From Prevotellaceae bacterium (GTDB taxonomy: Bacteria; Bacteroidota; Bacteroidia; Bacteroidales; UBA932), in NCBI GenBank assembly GCA_031258195.1, contig JAIRNF010000024.1:62001-126000 (forward strand): a stretch of 64,000 nucleotides of DNA, given 5' to 3'. Positions 43,196 to 53,005 of the stretch are shown here, one piece after another. Each line of letters opens with the position of its first letter. The first letter of the stretch is position 1. A program made the position numbers and the translations under genes. The notes under the pieces were generated by a model that was not told the origin of the DNA, ran no database searches, and was given only the letters and a program-made list of their open reading frames with translations.

Positions 43196-44278
43196 CTAAT
43201 TTGCTATATACTCTTTTCTTTTATACTGTTCCCAAGCAAGAAATAGCTCGACAACTTCGGAGTAATTTATTACTCCACTGCTAATATTGTTACTTTTAAG
43301 ATAGCTGTCGTAAACCTTTGTTTGTAATTCCGCAAGTCCTGGGTTTATTGCTTGCTGCCAGAACTCGTACTCGCGAGCAAAATCAGCACGCACTTTTTCG
43401 CTCACTTTTTCGTAAACTTGCCTATATTCATCTATGGGGACAACCTTCCGAAGCGCAGAAAGCAAATAGTTGACAAGTTCATAGTATCCGCTATATTTAA
43501 CCTGCGGATTATCCGATGAGGTACAAATAATGATGGCATAAAGATTGCATTCTGCTTCGCTTGTAATCCCTAGTTGATGGGCTTTCTCATGTGCTAGCGT
43601 AAATGGATATGAAAATGGTAGGACGCTGGTATTTACATGCGCTTCATTAAAAAATGGAGCAAAAAATCCGGTAATACCCATTTTTGTTTGTAATGCTTGG
43701 TAAATTGTTCGTTTAGCCTTACGCTTGCCGCTAGGATAAGATAGCCTTAGCTGCTCGTGCAATTGGGCATACGATTTTTCTATAGTTTTATCTATTTCTG
43801 ATTTTTCTATATGATTGACATAAGTATAGTTGTTGTTTAAAATTTCAATATACTGTAAAGAAATCTTACGGAAATCTTCAAGACTAGTAGTGACAGGTGA
43901 AAGGGAAGATCTTGTATAGTAATCTGCTCTAAAATAGCCAATTCCCCAAGTTAGATAAAACCATAGCGCAGTCCAGGTAATAGACATGGCAACCAAGTAT
44001 AGCCAGCGTAAGATCTTTAGCCTACGCCGAAACAGCTGAACTATGCCACCGACAAGCATAGCCATAGCAACAATGGTAAGTACATCGAAAAGCGAGAAAG
44101 GGAAGATATTAGATAGATAAGATAGGCTTATTGCAAGTACAGGATATATAATCTGCATATACCATTCTGCAAGGTTAGTATTCCATCGGCATAGTAGTAC
44201 AAATAGAATACCAATAAATGTAATGGCAAGCAGTATAAGTCGCTTCTTGCTTATTTTATGAAAGCTATACGAGCCCAT
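43196..44278 (-). CDS. DUF3810 membrane protein with HExxH motif
   Basis: A 360-residue protein with about four N-terminal membrane segments (within 13-130) followed by a soluble domain. The soluble part contains TLAHEKAHQLGITSEAECN, an HExxH-type zinc motif with a downstream Glu, so the family is probably a membrane metallopeptidase. Substrate unknown. It overlaps the end of prmA by 28 bases and is co-transcribed with it. DUF3810 is common in Bacteroidetes and Firmicutes. Confidence 0.88.
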   Translation of the reverse strand: MGSYSFHKISKKRLILLAITFIGILFVLLCRWNTNLAEWYMQIIYPVLAISLSYLSNIFPFSLFDVLTIVAMAMLVGGIVQLFRRRLKILRWLYLVAMSITWTALWFYLTWGIGYFRADYYTRSSLSPVTTSLEDFRKISLQYIEILNNNYTYVNHIEKSEIDKTIEKSYAQLHEQLRLSYPSGKRKAKRTIYQALQTKMGITGFFAPFFNEAHVNTSVLPFSYPFTLAHEKAHQLGITSEAECNLYAIIICTSSDNPQVKYSGYYELVNYLLSALRKVVPIDEYRQVYEKVSEKVRADFAREYEFWQQAINPGLAELQTKVYDSYLKSNNISSGVINYSEVVELFLAWEQYKRKEYIAN

Positions 44279-45087
44279 TTATTCCTACTCTTTTCTTCTA
44301 TCAGTTGTAAACCTTGTTTTGTGGCAGCCTCTGTTACTATTGGTATATCTTCTGTAAAAATACCACTAACAATAAGCTTACCGCCAGTAGATAGCGAGGC
44401 TATATAAGCAGCCATATCTTGCACTAAGATATTACGGTTAATGTTAGCGAGAATAATATCGTAAGTGGATCCATTTAGCAAAGAGGCGTTCCCAAGTTTT
44501 ACGATTATTCTATCACTAACGTTATTGGTATTAACGTTTTCTATGGTGTTGTTATATGCCCATTCATCAATGTCTATGGTGTCAATAGAGTGGGCATTTT
44601 TCATAGCAGCAAGAATGGCAAGGATTCCTGTACCGCAACCCATGTCCAGTAATCTAAGGTTTTCCACGGTGTTATTCAGTAACCATTCTGCCATAAGATA
44701 GGTCGTATCGTGGTGTCCTGTACCGAAGCTCATCTTAGGCTCGATAATAATATCGTACTCTAACGCTGGCATATCTGTATGGAAAGGTGCACGAATGGTA
44801 CAGCTATTTTCTATAACAATGGGTTCAAAGTTAGACTCCCATACAGCGTTCCAATTCTTTGTTTTTATAAGTGTTTCTTTAAGTTCAATAGCATGTTGGT
44901 CTTTGTAGTCGTGGATTAGATCGGCTATCTTGGCTTTATCGTAGCTGTTGGCTTGTATATAAGCATCTACGCCATCTTCTGTTTCGAAAAAGCTTTCAAA
45001 TCCCAATTCTCCTAATTCTGCGATAAGAATTTCCGACAATTCATCTGAGTGAGGATATATACTTAGCTTTATTTCTATATAGTCCAT
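44251..45087 (-). CDS. prmA: Ribosomal protein L11 methyltransferase PrmA
   Basis: PrmA trimethylates ribosomal protein L11 with S-adenosylmethionine. The 278-residue protein has an N-terminal substrate-recognition domain (1-100), the PrmA-specific MSFGTGHHDTTYLMAEWL, SAM motif I LLDMGCGTGILAILAA, and the ANINRNIL active-site block. It overlaps the DUF3810 gene. Confidence 0.94.
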   Translation of the reverse strand: MDYIEIKLSIYPHSDELSEILIAELGELGFESFFETEDGVDAYIQANSYDKAKIADLIHDYKDQHAIELKETLIKTKNWNAVWESNFEPIVIENSCTIRAPFHTDMPALEYDIIIEPKMSFGTGHHDTTYLMAEWLLNNTVENLRLLDMGCGTGILAILAAMKNAHSIDTIDIDEWAYNNTIENVNTNNVSDRIIVKLGNASLLNGSTYDIILANINRNILVQDMAAYIASLSTGGKLIVSGIFTEDIPIVTEAATKQGLQLIEEKSRNKWARIAFIK

Positions 45088-45111
45088 AATTCTAGATTAA
45101 TAAATAAAGCA

Positions 45112-45150
45112 AAAGAACAAAGATCATTTAATTTTTCATCTTTGTTCTTT
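45112..45150 (-). terminator. Terminator after tpiA
   Basis: A perfect 13-base inverted repeat (AAAGAACAAAGAT and ATCTTTGTTCTTT, 13-base loop) between the tpiA stop and the prmA start. Confidence 0.65.
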
Positions 45151-45178
45151 CGTCAAATATACTAATAAAAGTTCTTTA

Positions 45179-45928
45179 TCAGAACGATTGTGCAATAGCA
45201 ATAAAGTCGTCTGCTATAAGCGATGCCCCGCCAATCAGTCCTCCATCTACATCTGCTTTAGAGAATAGTTCTTTTGCATTAGATGGCTTTGCGCTACCAC
45301 CATACAGAATTGAGGTGTTTTCAGCTTTGCTACCAAACTTCTCTGCCAATACTTTTCTGATATACGCATGCATTTCCTGTGCCTGTTCGGGAGTAGCAGT
45401 TTTTCCTGTACCTATTGCCCATACAGGTTCGTAGGCTAATACTATTTTTTCGAAATCGGTTTTGTCCAGCTGATAAGCTACCTCTTCCAGCTGTGCTTTT
45501 ACAACTTCGAAATGGCGGCTACTTTCGCGCTCTTCTAGGCGTTCGCCTATACAGAAGATGGGCTTTAAACTATTTGCTAAGGCTAATTTTACCTTATTGA
45601 GTAGTATCTCGCTGGTTTCTCCGTAGTACTCACGACGTTCCGAGTGTCCAAGAATAACGTATGTTGCGCCTGTAGATGCAACCATTTTTGCTGCTACCTC
45701 TCCGGTATAGGCGCCCGATTCTTTGTTGGCGCAGTTTTGTGCCGATAGTTCAACATTTGATCCTTTAAGTGCTTCTTTTACCAATGTAAGATGCGTAAAG
45801 GGGGGAGCAACAATCAGCTTTACTCCGTTAACGTTAGAAGATGCGGCTGCAACCGCTTTTGCCAACTGAATACCTTCTTTTACAGTAGTATTCATTTTCC
45901 AGTTTCCTACTACGATTTTTGTTCTCAT
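45179..45928 (-). CDS. tpiA: Triose-phosphate isomerase
   Basis: Glycolytic enzyme interconverting dihydroxyacetone phosphate and glyceraldehyde 3-phosphate. The 249-residue protein has VGNWKMNTT with the active-site Asn/Lys, [13 protein letters not shown] with the catalytic His, the catalytic Glu in [21 protein letters not shown], and the phosphate loop [10 protein letters not shown] plus GLIGGASL. Length is standard. It is 29 bases downstream of the unknown membrane gene. Confidence 0.97.
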   Translation of the reverse strand: MRTKIVVGNWKMNTTVKEGIQLAKAVAAASSNVNGVKLIVAPPFTHLTLVKEALKGSNVELSAQNCANKESGAYTGEVAAKMVASTGATYVILGHSERREYYGETSEILLNKVKLALANSLKPIFCIGERLEERESSRHFEVVKAQLEEVAYQLDKTDFEKIVLAYEPVWAIGTGKTATPEQAQEMHAYIRKVLAEKFGSKAENTSILYGGSAKPSNAKELFSKADVDGGLIGGASLIADDFIAIAQSF

Positions 45929-45957
45929 TATATCTTGATATATAGATTAAAATTCTT

Positions 45958-46842
45958 TTATTCTCTTGGTGCAGTTATTACTTTTCCTGTTTTGTGATCA
46001 TACTCCGAGCCCATTGTACTATGTGGGATGCTGTATATAAGCAGCATGAATATTGCGGCAATTATCCCCCAAATGTAACGTCTTTTTGTACGATTAATTA
46101 AAGCTACAATTAACCAGAAAACAAATACTACTAAAGTTTTGTTGTCGGTAAGGTCTGAACCGAAGGGCCATCCAGCCCAAAAAACATCGAATGCAAATTT
46201 CTGCATTATTGGTCCTAAAATTAAGCCTCCAACAAATAGTGTTGCTAGTGTTAGTTTAGCATATCGAATAAAATTTTCTCGTTTATATAGTGCGAAAATT
46301 CCCGCTAGGGTAGAAAAGAGCATGGCTAGAAACACAAAGAAGATATGGGGTACCATTATCCATGCAGGAACGTCTCCACGGTAGCGTATAACAAGTGGTT
46401 CATCTTTAAACGGGTCTATGCTTTTTCCCTTATAGCTTATGGTTAGGTAGTATGATAACTTACCCGCTATAGGCTGAACGGGCAGTGCTGCAATAAATAC
46501 ATTCTCTCTTCTTCCTGTTGTTATGAACGACCACTCATCATTTGTACGGAAGCGTTTTGCATATACAGTGATAAAAGCATTTTCCGGGAAATCTGCAATT
46601 TTAAATATAAGTCCAGATGGATGTCCTTTTCGCTGTTCCCCATGCTGTGCTGCTTCTTTTGGAATAACAAGACTTCTGGGAAGGCGCGTTTTATACTCTT
46701 TACCGTTTAATGTAAACGAAACAGATTTGGGGTTGGTAGGACCGGTCATTCGTTGGAAAAAGACAGCGCCTATTGTTATTACAATGGCGATAACCCATAT
46801 GCTGATATGTTGTAGAGTCTTTTTACTCATATGCTGATACAT
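45958..46842 (-). CDS. Unknown five-helix membrane protein
   Basis: A 294-residue protein I do not recognise. It has one N-terminal helix (about 13-30), an extracytoplasmic beta-rich domain (31-160, with SVSFTLNGKEYKTRLPRSL and YYLTISYKGKSIDPF), and four more helices (about 163-190, 197-218, 233-250 and 255-276). The first ATG is immediately after the M28 peptidase stop; Met5 (46830) is an alternative. It lies between the peptidase and tpiA in one minus-strand transcript. It might be an accessory membrane protein of the envelope; no function is claimed. Confidence 0.8.
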   Translation of the reverse strand: MYQHMSKKTLQHISIWVIAIVITIGAVFFQRMTGPTNPKSVSFTLNGKEYKTRLPRSLVIPKEAAQHGEQRKGHPSGLIFKIADFPENAFITVYAKRFRTNDEWSFITTGRRENVFIAALPVQPIAGKLSYYLTISYKGKSIDPFKDEPLVIRYRGDVPAWIMVPHIFFVFLAMLFSTLAGIFALYKRENFIRYAKLTLATLFVGGLILGPIMQKFAFDVFWAGWPFGSDLTDNKTLVVFVFWLIVALINRTKRRYIWGIIAAIFMLLIYSIPHSTMGSEYDHKTGKVITAPRE

Positions 46843-48618
46843 TTATAGTTGGATTTGTAGTATAACATCTTCATTGTTTCTTTTAACAATAATTTCCACC
46901 ATTTCGCCTGCCTTCAGTTCAGATAAACGTTGCATATAATCTTGTACATTGAGTACCGGTTTCTTATTTATCGAGATGATAATATCTCCAGCTTGCATAC
47001 CGGCTTTATATGCAGGTCTTCCTTCAGAAATGACATCAGCGCGCATACCGTCGCTTCCGCTCGATGTAAAGTCCGGGATAATTCCTAATGTTACCTTAAA
47101 TTTGCGATGGGTGCCGGAATTTATGTAACTATCGCCGACGTGTTGATATATCGGTGCTTTAGCGAGGTTAGCCAGCTGTTTTACAATGTCTTTTGCTAAT
47201 AGTTCTATAGAATGTATTCCTTCATAATCAAGTTTCTCTGCAAGATCGTTGGGTGTATGATAATCCATATGTACACCGGTAGTAAAGTATAGTACGGGTA
47301 TTTGTTTTGCATAGAACGATGCATGGTCTGATGGACCAAAACCGCCTTTAGAAAGTGTTAGCTTAAGGTTGTCGGGGTTTAATGCAGATTTTACGATCTC
47401 CTCTCCTTGCTCAAAAGTACCTACTCCGCTAATTTGTATATTACGTTGCTTATTTAATCGACCAACCATATCAAAGTTAAGCATGGCTGCTATTCTTCCT
47501 ACCTCTTTAGGCGTGTGGGCAACGAAATATTTCGACCCTACAATGCCTTGTTCTTCTGCACCGAACAGAACTACTACAACACTCCGTTTCAGCTGTTCTT
47601 TTTGTTTGGCTAACCTTTCTGCCAGCCGCATTACTAATGATACCCCTGAGGCATTATCATCTGCTCCGTTATGTATAGCAAGTTCATTAGGTCGTCTGCT
47701 GCCCGATCCCCTTCCTCCAAATCCCAGATGGTCGTAGTGTGCACCTATTACAATACTTTCGTTTTTTAACGCTGGGTCATATCCTTCCAGCATCATTACT
47801 ACATTATGCGTATTTACCCTAATACTTTCTACCTTCGTGCGGGCAGAAACAACAAAGTCAGATTCGTAGTTTATAGTGTTTATATCGTTAGCCAAATTTT
47901 TTTCAACGGTAGGAAAATCTCTGCTTTCTTTGTGCATATATTCATTCACAATTGCACGGGTGACTTGAATACATGGGATGCCTACACCGGCTTCGCGTAG
48001 AGCAAAAGGCATTAGCTCATTGTCTAGGTCATCTGTAGGTTCTGCGACAAATATAACGCCTACCGCTCCTTTATCCCGCGCAACAACAGCTTTCGATTGA
48101 TACCGCGAGTATAAATTATATTTGTCGCTAGGTGCGCCGAATAGCATTAATGCCCATTTACCTTTAATGTTTACGTTTTGGTAATCATCTTTCTTTAACC
48201 CGTCTTGATCAATGGATAAACCATGCCCTACAAAAGTAACTTTTGCACTTACCTCGTCGCTCGAAGAGATGGGTAGAACGGTAAAATCTTTTCCTTGCTG
48301 AAAAGGTTTTCCATCTATTGCAAATGTGTTGTCGTTTCCTAATTTTTTTTGCGAAATAACCAGATCGAATGTTTGAAACCCATCGGCTGCTAACGGTTTA
48401 TAACCATATGACTGTAGCTGATCTTTAATATATTTTGCCGCAATATCAGATTCAGGTGTTCCAGGAAGGCGCCCTTTTAAAGAATCTGAGGCTAAAAAAT
48501 TAACATGATTACGTAGCTTACTCGTTTCCTTATATGTAGGGTCTGCTAAGTTTCGGCTTGGAGTACAGGATACAACAATAGCAAAAATTAGAAAAAGGTG
48601 TAGCTTCAGTAATTTCAT
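46843..48618 (-). CDS. M28 family zinc aminopeptidase lipoprotein with PA and PDZ domains
   Basis: A 591-residue protein with a lipobox signal (FAIVVSC, Cys18). The M28 domain carries a PA insertion (about 100-260). The zinc and catalytic blocks are IGAHYDHLGFG, NGADDNASGVSL, VLFGAEEQGIVGSKYF, MLNFDMVGRL and GFGPSDHASFY. A C-terminal PDZ domain (about 500-591) has GMQAGDIIISINKKPV. The protein probably trims peptides in the periplasm or at the outer membrane. Its stop is adjacent to the next gene's ATG. Confidence 0.94.
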   Translation of the reverse strand: MKLLKLHLFLIFAIVVSCTPSRNLADPTYKETSKLRNHVNFLASDSLKGRLPGTPESDIAAKYIKDQLQSYGYKPLAADGFQTFDLVISQKKLGNDNTFAIDGKPFQQGKDFTVLPISSSDEVSAKVTFVGHGLSIDQDGLKKDDYQNVNIKGKWALMLFGAPSDKYNLYSRYQSKAVVARDKGAVGVIFVAEPTDDLDNELMPFALREAGVGIPCIQVTRAIVNEYMHKESRDFPTVEKNLANDINTINYESDFVVSARTKVESIRVNTHNVVMMLEGYDPALKNESIVIGAHYDHLGFGGRGSGSRRPNELAIHNGADDNASGVSLVMRLAERLAKQKEQLKRSVVVVLFGAEEQGIVGSKYFVAHTPKEVGRIAAMLNFDMVGRLNKQRNIQISGVGTFEQGEEIVKSALNPDNLKLTLSKGGFGPSDHASFYAKQIPVLYFTTGVHMDYHTPNDLAEKLDYEGIHSIELLAKDIVKQLANLAKAPIYQHVGDSYINSGTHRKFKVTLGIIPDFTSSGSDGMRADVISEGRPAYKAGMQAGDIIISINKKPVLNVQDYMQRLSELKAGEMVEIIVKRNNEDVILQIQL

Positions 48619-48645
48619 AAGCTGTTGAATAGTAGATTGAACTTA

Positions 48646-48653
48646 CAAATATA
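48646..48653 (-). promoter_or_regulatory. -7 element for the M28 peptidase operon
   Basis: TATATTTG on the minus strand, about 28 bases before the ATG at 48618. Confidence 0.5.
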
Positions 48654-48760
48654 GGTCAAAAAAGTGAAACCCTATTTTAAGGAGTTTATACTACGCGGAA
48701 ATATGCTTTACAGCAAGAATAAGAATGCTGAATAACCTATATTTTTTGTTGATAAAACTA

Positions 48761-48768
48761 TACATTTG
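48761..48768 (+). promoter_or_regulatory. -7 element for the CoA-transferase
   Basis: TACATTTG on the plus strand, about 40 bases before the ATG at 48808. Confidence 0.55.
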
Positions 48769-48807
48769 CGCTCTGAAATTTGAAATAACACATAAAAAAT
48801 ATAGCAT

Positions 48808-50304
48808 ATGTTTAAAATTGTATCTGCCGAAGAAGCAGCCAGCTTCATAAATAATGGCGATAATGTTGGTTTTAGTGGGTTTACTGCTGCCGGAGCACCT
48901 AAGGTTGTTCCTACCGCTCTTGCGCGGCGCGCTAAAGCAGAGCATGACAAGGGTAAGCCTTTTAAAATTGGAATGATGACGGGAGCTTCAACTGGTGATT
49001 CTCTTGACGGAGAATTGGCTCGTGCCGATGCTGTTAAGTTTAGAACTCCTTATCAATCTACAAGCGATTTGAGAGGTGCTATTAACCGTGGGCATGCTCC
49101 CTATTTCGATCAGCATCTTTCGCATATGGCGCAGGAAGTGCGCTACGGATCGTTTGGGAAGTTAGATGTTGCTATTATTGAGGCAGCAGATATTACAGAA
49201 GACGGAGAGATTGTGCTTACATCCGGAGTGGGGATTTCTCCTACTATTGCTCGCCTGGCTGAAAAGATTATTATAGAGCTGAATCATCAGCACCCAAAGG
49301 AGTTAAAAGGATTTCATGATATTTACGAAGTTCAAGACCCTCCTTATCGTCGCGAAATTCCTATCTATAAACCTAGCGATCGTATCGGTAGCCCCGTGCT
49401 AAAGGTAGATTCTGCTAAGATTGTATGTGTTGTAGAAACAAAACGTCCGGACGAGGTTGGTGCGTTTACTCCGCTTGATGAGGTAACTAAGCAAATTGGC
49501 GATAACGTAGCAAACTTCTTAGCTGCACAAATTAAGGAAGGAAGAATTCCTGCATCATTTTTACCTATCCAATCCGGCGTAGGCAATATTGCCAATGCAG
49601 TGCTTGGTGCCCTTGGCGACAATAAGGATATTCCGCCTTTCGAAATGTACACCGAAGTTATTCAAGATGCTGTTATCGGTTTAATGAAAGAAGGAAATGT
49701 TAAGTTTGCCAGCGGTTGCTCGTTAACCGTTAGCCCTGCTGTACTGGAAACGGTTTATGCAGATTTACCGTTCTTTAAAGAGCGTATTGTTCTTCGTCCT
49801 CAGGAAATTTCTAATAACCCTGAAATTGTTCGTCGTTTAGGTCTTATTACTATAAATACTGCAATCGAAGCAGACATATTTGGTAACGTAAATAGTACCC
49901 ACGTTGTTGGTACGAAGATGATGAATGGTATCGGTGGCTCGGGCGATTTCACCCGTAACGCATACATCTCAATTTTTACAACGCCTTCGGTGGCTAAAGG
50001 TGGTGCAATCAGCGCATTTGTACCTATGGTATCGCATATAGATCATAACGAGCATTCGGTAAAAGTTCTTATCAGCGAGTATGGCGTTGCCGATTTAAGA
50101 GGTAAGTCGCCCATTCAGCGCGCTGAGACTATTATTGAGAACTGCGTTCACTCAGACTATAAGCAGCTGTTATGGGATTATTTGAAATTAAATACAAGCA
50201 AGCATCATACCCCGCATACGCTAGTTGCTAGTTTTGGGATGCACGACCAGTTCAACAAATCGGGCGATATGCGTAAAACAAGCTGGAGCGATTATGTAAA
50301 GTAA
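48808..50304 (+). CDS. Acetyl-CoA hydrolase/transferase family (succinate/acetate-type CoA-transferase)
   Basis: A 498-residue class I CoA-transferase. NNGDNVGFSGFTAAGAPKVVP is the N-terminal CoA-binding loop, MMTGASTGDSLDGELA follows, the catalytic Glu lies in MYTEVIQDAVIGLM, and GIGGSGDFTRNAYISIF is the C-terminal signature. Members exchange CoA between succinyl-, acetyl-, propionyl- or butyryl-CoA and carboxylates. In an anaerobe this serves acid production or acetate assimilation. The exact substrate cannot be read from the sequence. It stands alone with its own promoter and terminator. Confidence 0.9.
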   Translation: MFKIVSAEEAASFINNGDNVGFSGFTAAGAPKVVPTALARRAKAEHDKGKPFKIGMMTGASTGDSLDGELARADAVKFRTPYQSTSDLRGAINRGHAPYFDQHLSHMAQEVRYGSFGKLDVAIIEAADITEDGEIVLTSGVGISPTIARLAEKIIIELNHQHPKELKGFHDIYEVQDPPYRREIPIYKPSDRIGSPVLKVDSAKIVCVVETKRPDEVGAFTPLDEVTKQIGDNVANFLAAQIKEGRIPASFLPIQSGVGNIANAVLGALGDNKDIPPFEMYTEVIQDAVIGLMKEGNVKFASGCSLTVSPAVLETVYADLPFFKERIVLRPQEISNNPEIVRRLGLITINTAIEADIFGNVNSTHVVGTKMMNGIGGSGDFTRNAYISIFTTPSVAKGGAISAFVPMVSHIDHNEHSVKVLISEYGVADLRGKSPIQRAETIIENCVHSDYKQLLWDYLKLNTSKHHTPHTLVASFGMHDQFNKSGDMRKTSWSDYVK

Positions 50305-50332
50305 GTTATATACTCGTATAGTACTAGAATTT

Positions 50333-50419
50333 ATCGTCATTTCGACCGCAGGGAGAAATCTTTCCATTCAACGGCAAGACCTGAAAAAGTAGATTTCTCC
50401 CTGCGGTCGAAATGACGAT
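50333..50419. repeat. Palindromic intergenic repeat, copy E (variant arms)
   Basis: Perfect 29-base inverted repeat (50333-50361 and 50391-50419). The core is CATTTCGACCGCAGGGAGAA, so ACGAAGTG of the other copies is replaced by CCGCAGGG on one arm and by its exact complement on the other. It lies downstream of the CoA-transferase gene. Confidence 0.9.
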
Positions 50420-50430
50420 AGTTAATTAAT

Positions 50431-50469
50431 AATAGAAAAAGCCGATGAGAAACATCGGCTTTTTCTATT
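50431..50469 (+). terminator. Rho-independent terminator after the CoA-transferase
   Basis: A perfect 17-base stem (AATAGAAAAAGCCGATG and CATCGGCTTTTTCTATT) with a 5-base loop and a T-run inside the right arm. It lies just after repeat copy E. Confidence 0.85.
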
Positions 50470-50522
50470 AATATCACTAATTGTAGTTCTCAATAATCTG
50501 CAATAATTACAAAACTAATTTT

Positions 50523-50530
50523 TAACTTTG
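50523..50530 (+). promoter_or_regulatory. -7 element for copA
   Basis: TAACTTTG on the plus strand, about 65 bases before the copA ATG. I cannot identify a copper-responsive operator next to it. Confidence 0.5.
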
Positions 50531-50594
50531 TAATATGTAATATTGAAAAATAATAAGGCATATAGCCTGTTATATTCGACTAATAGGGAAGACA

Positions 50595-52847
50595 ATGAAA
50601 ATGCAACGATTTAAGATAGAAGGCATGTCTTGTGCTTCGTGTGCAAGAGCGATAGAACGTTCGTTAGGCAAGGTTGACGGAGTGTCGGAGGCAAATGTAA
50701 ATTTAGCAACGGAGAAGTTAAGCGTAAGCTATGACCCTGCAAAGATTACCGAGTCTAGAATTATTGAGGTTGTTGATTTTGCAGGTTTTACTGCAAAGCC
50801 CGAAAAAGAAAAACAAAACGAAGAAGCAGAACCTCTGTCCCGAGTCATTTGGCATCGGTTTATACTGTCTGCTGTTTTTACGGTTCCATTGCTGATTGTT
50901 GCTATGCTGCCCATGCTCTTTCATGCAATGGGCATGTATTTGCCAGATAGTATAAATCCCGAGCCGCATCCTAAAGCAAATGCTACCATTCAACTATTAC
51001 TATGTTTACCTGTAATTGTTATAGGTAAGAGATATTTCGTCTCCGGATTTAAGAAGTTGTTTCGTGGCGCTCCGAATATGGATTCGCTAATAGCTATCGG
51101 GTGCTCTGCTGCTTTTCTGTACGGTTTATATGGCGTTTATCAAATTATAATAAATAGCACGCCTGCTGGACTTTACTTCGAATCGGCAGCAGTAATACTT
51201 ACGCTTATTACTTTAGGTAAGTATATGGAAGCACGCTCGAAGGGAAGAGCATCAGAAGCAATACAGAGGTTGATAGAATTGGCTCCTAAAATAGCAACTA
51301 TATTGCGGGATGGAAATGAGATTGAAGTTCCTGTCAGTTCTATTGTTAAGGGAGACATCGTGCTGGTTAAGCCTGGATATAAAATTCCTGTTGACGGCGA
51401 AGTTATTGATGGTAGTACATCTATTGATGAGTCGATGCTTACAGGCGAGAGTATGCCTGTCGATAAAGCTGTTGGCGATATAGTGGTAGGTTCAAGTATC
51501 AATAAAAATGGTTTTATCAAGTGTAGGGCAACAGCAGTAGGCGAAGCAAGTACGTTAGCTCAAATTATTAAGCTGGTGGAGGATGCACAGAGTTCTAAAG
51601 CGCCTATTGCAAAGCTGGCAGATAAAGTTTCGTCTTATTTTGTACCGGCGGTAATTTTGCTGGCTTTTGCAGCCGGACTAACATGGTTTTTGGTTTCTCA
51701 CGACTGGGCTTTTTCACTTAAAATATTTATTTCTGTTTTAGTTATTGCATGTCCTTGTGCGTTAGGATTGGCAACACCCACAGCAATAATGGCGGGAACA
51801 GGTAAGGCTGCAGAAAATGGCATTCTAATAAAAAACGGAGCATCACTTGAGATTGCAGGTAAACTTCAAACTATAGTCTTTGATAAAACAGGAACAATTA
51901 CCGAAGGAAAACCAAAAGTAACAGATATTGAGGCTTTAGGAGATCTGTCGGAAAGTGAGATTTTGAAATATGCTGCTTCAGTTGAGAATTTTTCGGAGCA
52001 TCCTATTGCCAGTGCTATTGTCGATAGGGCAAAAGAGCAAAATATAGAGTTGCTGCATATCTCAAATTTTAAAGCAATAAGCGGGTACGGAATTTCCGCA
52101 TTTACTGCTGATATTCAGCTGTTGTTGGGTAATGAGCAGCTAATGGTTAAGGAAAATATTAACATGCGAGAAGGGGGTACTCACATAAATTCTTTATCTA
52201 ACGAAGCGAAAACTCTTGTTTTAGTTGCGATTGACGAAAAATTAGAAGGTATTATTGCGCTTGCCGATACGATTAAGCACGACAGCCTCGATGCTATAGA
52301 GCAGTTGCATAGGTTAGGTTTAGAAGTTGCCATGCTTACAGGCGATAATCTGAATACAGCAAACGCTATAGCTCGGCGGGTTGGTATAGATAACGTTATG
52401 GCACAAGTGCTTCCGCGGGAGAAGTCGAAAGCAATACAAACCATACAGCAACAAGGTAAGAAGGTTGCCATGGTTGGCGACGGAATAAACGACGCGCCTG
52501 CACTTGCCGTATCGGATATGGGAATTGCCATTGGTGCAGGAACATCTGTCGCCATAGAGTCTGCTGATATTGTACTGATGAAAAATAAGCTATCGGATGT
52601 AGTTACGGCAATTCAGCTAAGCCGAAAAACGGTTCGCAATATTAAAGAAAATCTTTTTTGGGCATTTGGGTATAATGTGTTGGGTATTCCTGTTGCAATG
52701 GGTGTTTGGTATGCTTTGGGCGGACCATTATTAAACCCAATGATAGCTGCTTTGGCAATGAGCCTCAGCTCTGTTTCTGTAGTTGCAAATGCACTTAGAC
52801 TTAAGCGTTTTAAACCTTATAAGGCTAGTAGGCTTTTACAACGATAG
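50595..52847 (+). CDS. copA: Copper-translocating P-type ATPase CopA
   Basis: A 750-residue inner-membrane P1B ATPase that exports Cu(I). One N-terminal heavy-metal domain carries GMSCASC (Cys13 and Cys16). Membrane helices surround the CPC metal site ACPCALG (386-388). The phosphorylation motif is [12 protein letters not shown], the ATP-binding HP dipeptide is in SEHPIASAI, and the hinge is [12 protein letters not shown]. The C-terminal helices contain YNVLGIPVA and the copper-type [14 protein letters not shown]. It is a single gene without a visible chaperone or regulator. Confidence 0.94.
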   Translation: MKMQRFKIEGMSCASCARAIERSLGKVDGVSEANVNLATEKLSVSYDPAKITESRIIEVVDFAGFTAKPEKEKQNEEAEPLSRVIWHRFILSAVFTVPLLIVAMLPMLFHAMGMYLPDSINPEPHPKANATIQLLLCLPVIVIGKRYFVSGFKKLFRGAPNMDSLIAIGCSAAFLYGLYGVYQIIINSTPAGLYFESAAVILTLITLGKYMEARSKGRASEAIQRLIELAPKIATILRDGNEIEVPVSSIVKGDIVLVKPGYKIPVDGEVIDGSTSIDESMLTGESMPVDKAVGDIVVGSSINKNGFIKCRATAVGEASTLAQIIKLVEDAQSSKAPIAKLADKVSSYFVPAVILLAFAAGLTWFLVSHDWAFSLKIFISVLVIACPCALGLATPTAIMAGTGKAAENGILIKNGASLEIAGKLQTIVFDKTGTITEGKPKVTDIEALGDLSESEILKYAASVENFSEHPIASAIVDRAKEQNIELLHISNFKAISGYGISAFTADIQLLLGNEQLMVKENINMREGGTHINSLSNEAKTLVLVAIDEKLEGIIALADTIKHDSLDAIEQLHRLGLEVAMLTGDNLNTANAIARRVGIDNVMAQVLPREKSKAIQTIQQQGKKVAMVGDGINDAPALAVSDMGIAIGAGTSVAIESADIVLMKNKLSDVVTAIQLSRKTVRNIKENLFWAFGYNVLGIPVAMGVWYALGGPLLNPMIAALAMSLSSVSVVANALRLKRFKPYKASRLLQR

Positions 52848-52976
52848 TTAGCTTATATATAATATCATCTTAAACCTATTCTCTGTGAGTGGGTGGTTCT
52901 ATTATATTGCATCTCAATACATTATTTTCAGTAACTTTCATTTGTTTCAAACGTCTAAAGTATGAACAATTTATAC

Positions 52977-52984
52977 TACCTTTG
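52977..52984 (+). promoter_or_regulatory. -7 element for the rsfS-ftsH operon
   Basis: TACCTTTG on the plus strand, about 22 bases before the rsfS ATG. Confidence 0.55.
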
Positions 52985-53005
52985 CCTTTCTATAACCAAA
53001 AGTGA

